Assembly (NCBI RefSeq): GCF_026210795.1
Contig: NC_089442.1
Span: forward strand, 2,294,001 to 2,358,000
DNA length: 64,000 nt
Source of the DNA: Rhizophagus irregularis
Lineage: Eukaryota; Glomeromycota; Glomeromycetes; Glomerales; Glomeraceae
Reading direction: 5' to 3'
Of this stretch, positions 61,181 to 64,000 are shown in pieces (the first letter of the stretch is position 1; each line of letters starts with the position of its first letter). Position numbers and translations under genes: made by a program. The notes under the pieces were generated by a model. That model saw only the letters and a program-made list of their open reading frames with translations. It did not search any database and had not been told where the DNA came from.

Positions 61181-61974
61181 ACAACTTAAGGAGGAAAATA
61201 GTAAAACCTATTTTTCGTAGAAGAAAAATGTATTTTATTACGAAAAAAGTTTTTTTGAAAAAAATATTTAATAAAAAGGAGTTGAAGGTTTGAAGGTTTA
61301 ATAAAAAGAAGTTTGAAGGGTATATATATACTTGTAAAAACCTCACGGTGACTAATAATTAGATCGATAGGCGGATAGGGATAAATCAAATTGATTACAT
61401 AATATTTCATTTTCATCACTTTCTAATTCCGATTTTTGACTAATTTATACTACAGTAATTTTTTTTTATCGATTAAATCAAATCCCGACAAATGATTCAA
61501 CACATAACATTACTCATAATACATTCGATTGTCTTCACCACCGCAGCCCGTAAAAAAAACTATTGGAAAGACAAAATTGTATTACGCAAGCTCAATATCA
61601 ACCGGCAATTGTTTGGCAATATGAGTGATTTTTCATGGTTATGACTAATAGATGGCCTAAATAACGTCATTTTGATTTTAAAAGCAAGTGCTGCGGTTCG
61701 TTGAGCAGTAGTAATCAAAGATTAACTCAATTATTTATATTATTAAAGTACAAATAAATACAGTTTATATAAGTATTATTTATTTCATGGGGAGTTGAGT
61801 AATCTCCTGGAGCGTGTCACTCATTAAATATTAACTATTTAACTATTTTAAACTAAAATTAGTAATTTCCCGGCTATCTATATGAGACCGGGAAATAACT
61901 AAACGAAGATTTCCGGTCATTTATAAACTCAGCTAATCACTCGCAATATTTAAAAATTAGTATGAAGGTGACAC
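61181..61974. other. Intergenic, no gene seen
   Basis: Mixed composition. A short inverted stretch of similar words (CCGGCTATC, GAGACCGGGAAAT, TTTCCGGTC) at 61868-61920 hints at an old repeat end. No gene supported. Confidence 0.45.
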
Positions 61975-62430
61975 TTAGTGCGACAGGGAATTCCTTTCAT
62001 AGTAATAATTTTTTGTATAATCTATCAAATCATGAGTTTTCACTAATGAAAAATTGGAGATCTGACTTTTATTCGGAGTTCCAAAGATACAATTCCATTT
62101 CATAATAGTGGCCAATTGAATTGGGTTAGTGATTTCTCCTGTTGTTTTAAACTCAAATTCTGGTATGTCTATAAAATCATATACACTATTTTGATGTTTA
62201 AGTGACCACAACGCTCCGTAAAATTTGCATAGTATTTCATGAAAAACCATCAGATAATAAAAATAATTGCGAAAGTAATGTGCCGATACAAAAGTTCCTG
62301 TAATAAGATGGGATTGTCATCGTACGTTATACTTCAAGATGTCCAATAGCAAATGACTAAATTCTGGTAAAAGAACTCCATTAACAATATCATCACATGA
62401 ATGAGAAGGTATTTTTGTTCAAAAGGTATC
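61975..62430 (-). pseudogene. Broken minus-strand gene fragment
   Basis: From about 62420 downward the minus strand reads SHSCDDIVNGVLLPEFSHLL, meets a stop near 62325, then continues in the same frame through VFHEILCKFYGALWSLKHQN, YDFIDIPEFEFKTTGE and WNCIFGTPNKSQISNF to a stop at 61975. Composition is coding-like and the stop is in frame, so it is a remnant of a longer protein. No family recognised. Confidence 0.45.
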
Positions 62431-63270
62431 GTATAATTTATTGGATGAAGTGTTATCATTATTTTAAATTTGATTACAAAAAGTTGTCATTTTAATTATG
62501 TACGCAGTTCATTAGTAAAATTGGTATTTTGGGTATACTGCATGCTGCAATTACTGCATCCTCGTCATTATGTTAAAAAAATTTGATGGCTTGGATATGT
62601 AATTTCCTTTTTAATACACAATGAGTGATAATATCGTAAATTACATAGAATTATTTGAAGTATTAAAAAATTTTAAATTTTATTTTATTGTATGTAAACA
62701 CGGATATTAAATAGGTAGAGTTCAATACTCAAATTTATAAGTTGATAATATATAATACAATTATAGCTAAACTGTCAATTAAATTTACTGCTAACATTGA
62801 TACGGCAACTCAGGGTTAATATTTCGTCTTTTTTCCTTGATATTTTGTTTAACAATTAATAGTGAAATTAATCGAAAGCAACTAACATAATTCATAATAC
62901 AGCAGGTGTATAATGACAAGAAATCCATACTGAACTAAAGTATATAGAAGATATAGTTCAGTTTATATAAATTCTCCAATGAATTTATTAGTAATTTAAA
63001 TGCGTAACGAATTATTCCATATAATTACACTAAGATTTTTTTATATTCCTAAGGTAATACGGATATTAACAATTTTATATTTAAAATAAGAATTTTTTTT
63101 TCCTAAATGTATTCTAAAGGAAAATGGTGTACTGTGTTTACTGTTTCTTTAAAGTTTATATATTTCGAATACAATTATATTTTTAGGCTATGTCTTACGT
63201 TGATATTAATAATATTCTTTACCAATTCAAATACGGTTGCTAGTACTGGAATCCAAATACACTGATTTTA
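62431..63270. other. AT-rich intergenic, no gene seen
   Basis: No open frame or structural feature that I can support. Confidence 0.5.
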
Positions 63271-63277
63271 TTTAAAA

Positions 63278-64000
63278 TGTCAATCAATCCACTATTTCTT
63301 GGTGAAATAGATGATGAGCGAGGAGATATTAATGATTTGGAATATGTAGATAATATATCTGGAATAAGCATCTATACATCCATGAATGAAAAAACCCCAA
63401 TGGGATAAAATACTATTAGTAATCCTGCGCGTAAACATCACTGCAGAAGATATCTATCCTAACAAGAGAGACCAATCTGAATAGGAAATATCAACAACTT
63501 CAAAATTAACTGCAAGACCAAGTTCATCAATTGTTGCGCAGTCTTCTCAAACTCAATTATATTCATCATATATATTTTATATTTTTGCAAAGAATTAAAC
63601 CTTCTTTAATGAAAGAGTTGTTGGATCCTGGAATTCGCGATCCTAAAGAAAGTCTTAATTGGGATGAATATTCTATTGATATTGAATTTCTTGAACTTAT
63701 TGGACAAGGAAGAATAGTGGGATATCTTAATTGGTAAATCTAAAAAATTAAAATTTTTAATTATATATCTCTAGGAAATCAGGAAGTAGGTCAAGGCATC
63801 TCCTTGAGAAACTTCAAAATGGTATTTAATTATATTATTTTTTTTTTTGAAAATTTCGAGAACTCAATATTTTAATTATATAATAAACACTTATTTTATT
63901 TAAAAAAAATATTCGGTTTGAACTAGAAAATGAAAATAAGGATTATAAAGCTCTTCAAAAGTTCAATTCCACAAGACGTACTAAGCATCTGTTAGAGTTA
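63278..64000 (+). pseudogene. Gene fragment running off the right edge
   Basis: Pieces with coding character: MSINPLFLGEIDDERGDIND (63278), a stop-broken segment, then RIKPSLMKELLDPGIRDPKE and FLELIGQGRIVGYLNW ending at 63737. After a possible intron comes KSGSRSRHLLEKLQNG (63778) and then ENENKDYKALQKFNSTRRTK, still open at the window edge. An in-frame stop near 63407 and the lack of clean exon joins suggest decay, but the right part could belong to a working gene outside the window. Family unknown. Confidence 0.4.

Overview
This window looks like nuclear DNA of an arbuscular mycorrhizal fungus close to Rhizophagus (Glomeromycotina). The evidence is a very AT-rich background, short GT-AG introns of about 50-100 bp, and two copies of a kinase family with an N-terminal CxxC-x9-CxxC zinc ribbon. 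F-box proteins, many decayed gene copies and long gene-poor gaps also fit. The organism is inferred; no marker gene is present.

Layout. 1-19744 is accessory DNA. It holds two TKL-like kinases on the minus strand (1158-2517 and 15267-16584), an intronless F-box gene (8904-10643), a four-exon F-box gene (16703-18315), a tRNA-like repeat, a decayed kinase fragment, a broken zinc-finger/coiled-coil gene, and a broken multi-exon gene whose intron carries a GC-rich duplicated hairpin repeat. 19745-29427 is a large intron-rich gene for a neurofibromin/IRA-type RasGAP (minus). Its promoter, exon 1 and most of exon 2 were duplicated twice in tandem (30335-33020), and a 189-bp TIR element lies at one junction.

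34156-49534 is a conserved housekeeping block: a BAR-PH-VASt sterol transporter of the Lam/Sip3 type (+), a sugar nucleotidyltransferase (+), a class-IV aminotransferase-like protein (-), an SPX-RING ubiquitin ligase (+) and an SDF2-type MIR protein (+). Several of these relate to signalling, phosphate and membranes, but they do not form an operon-like pathway. 49535-64000 is again accessory: decayed genes, an unusual CG-rich 18/74-bp satellite, one intact membrane-anchored beta-lactamase-fold hydrolase (53899-55554), a 641-bp tandem duplication followed by short tandem repeats, and a gene fragment running off the right edge.

Exon joins given below were worked out by hand from splice signals and reading phase. 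Those marked exact keep the frame across every join. No database search was possible.
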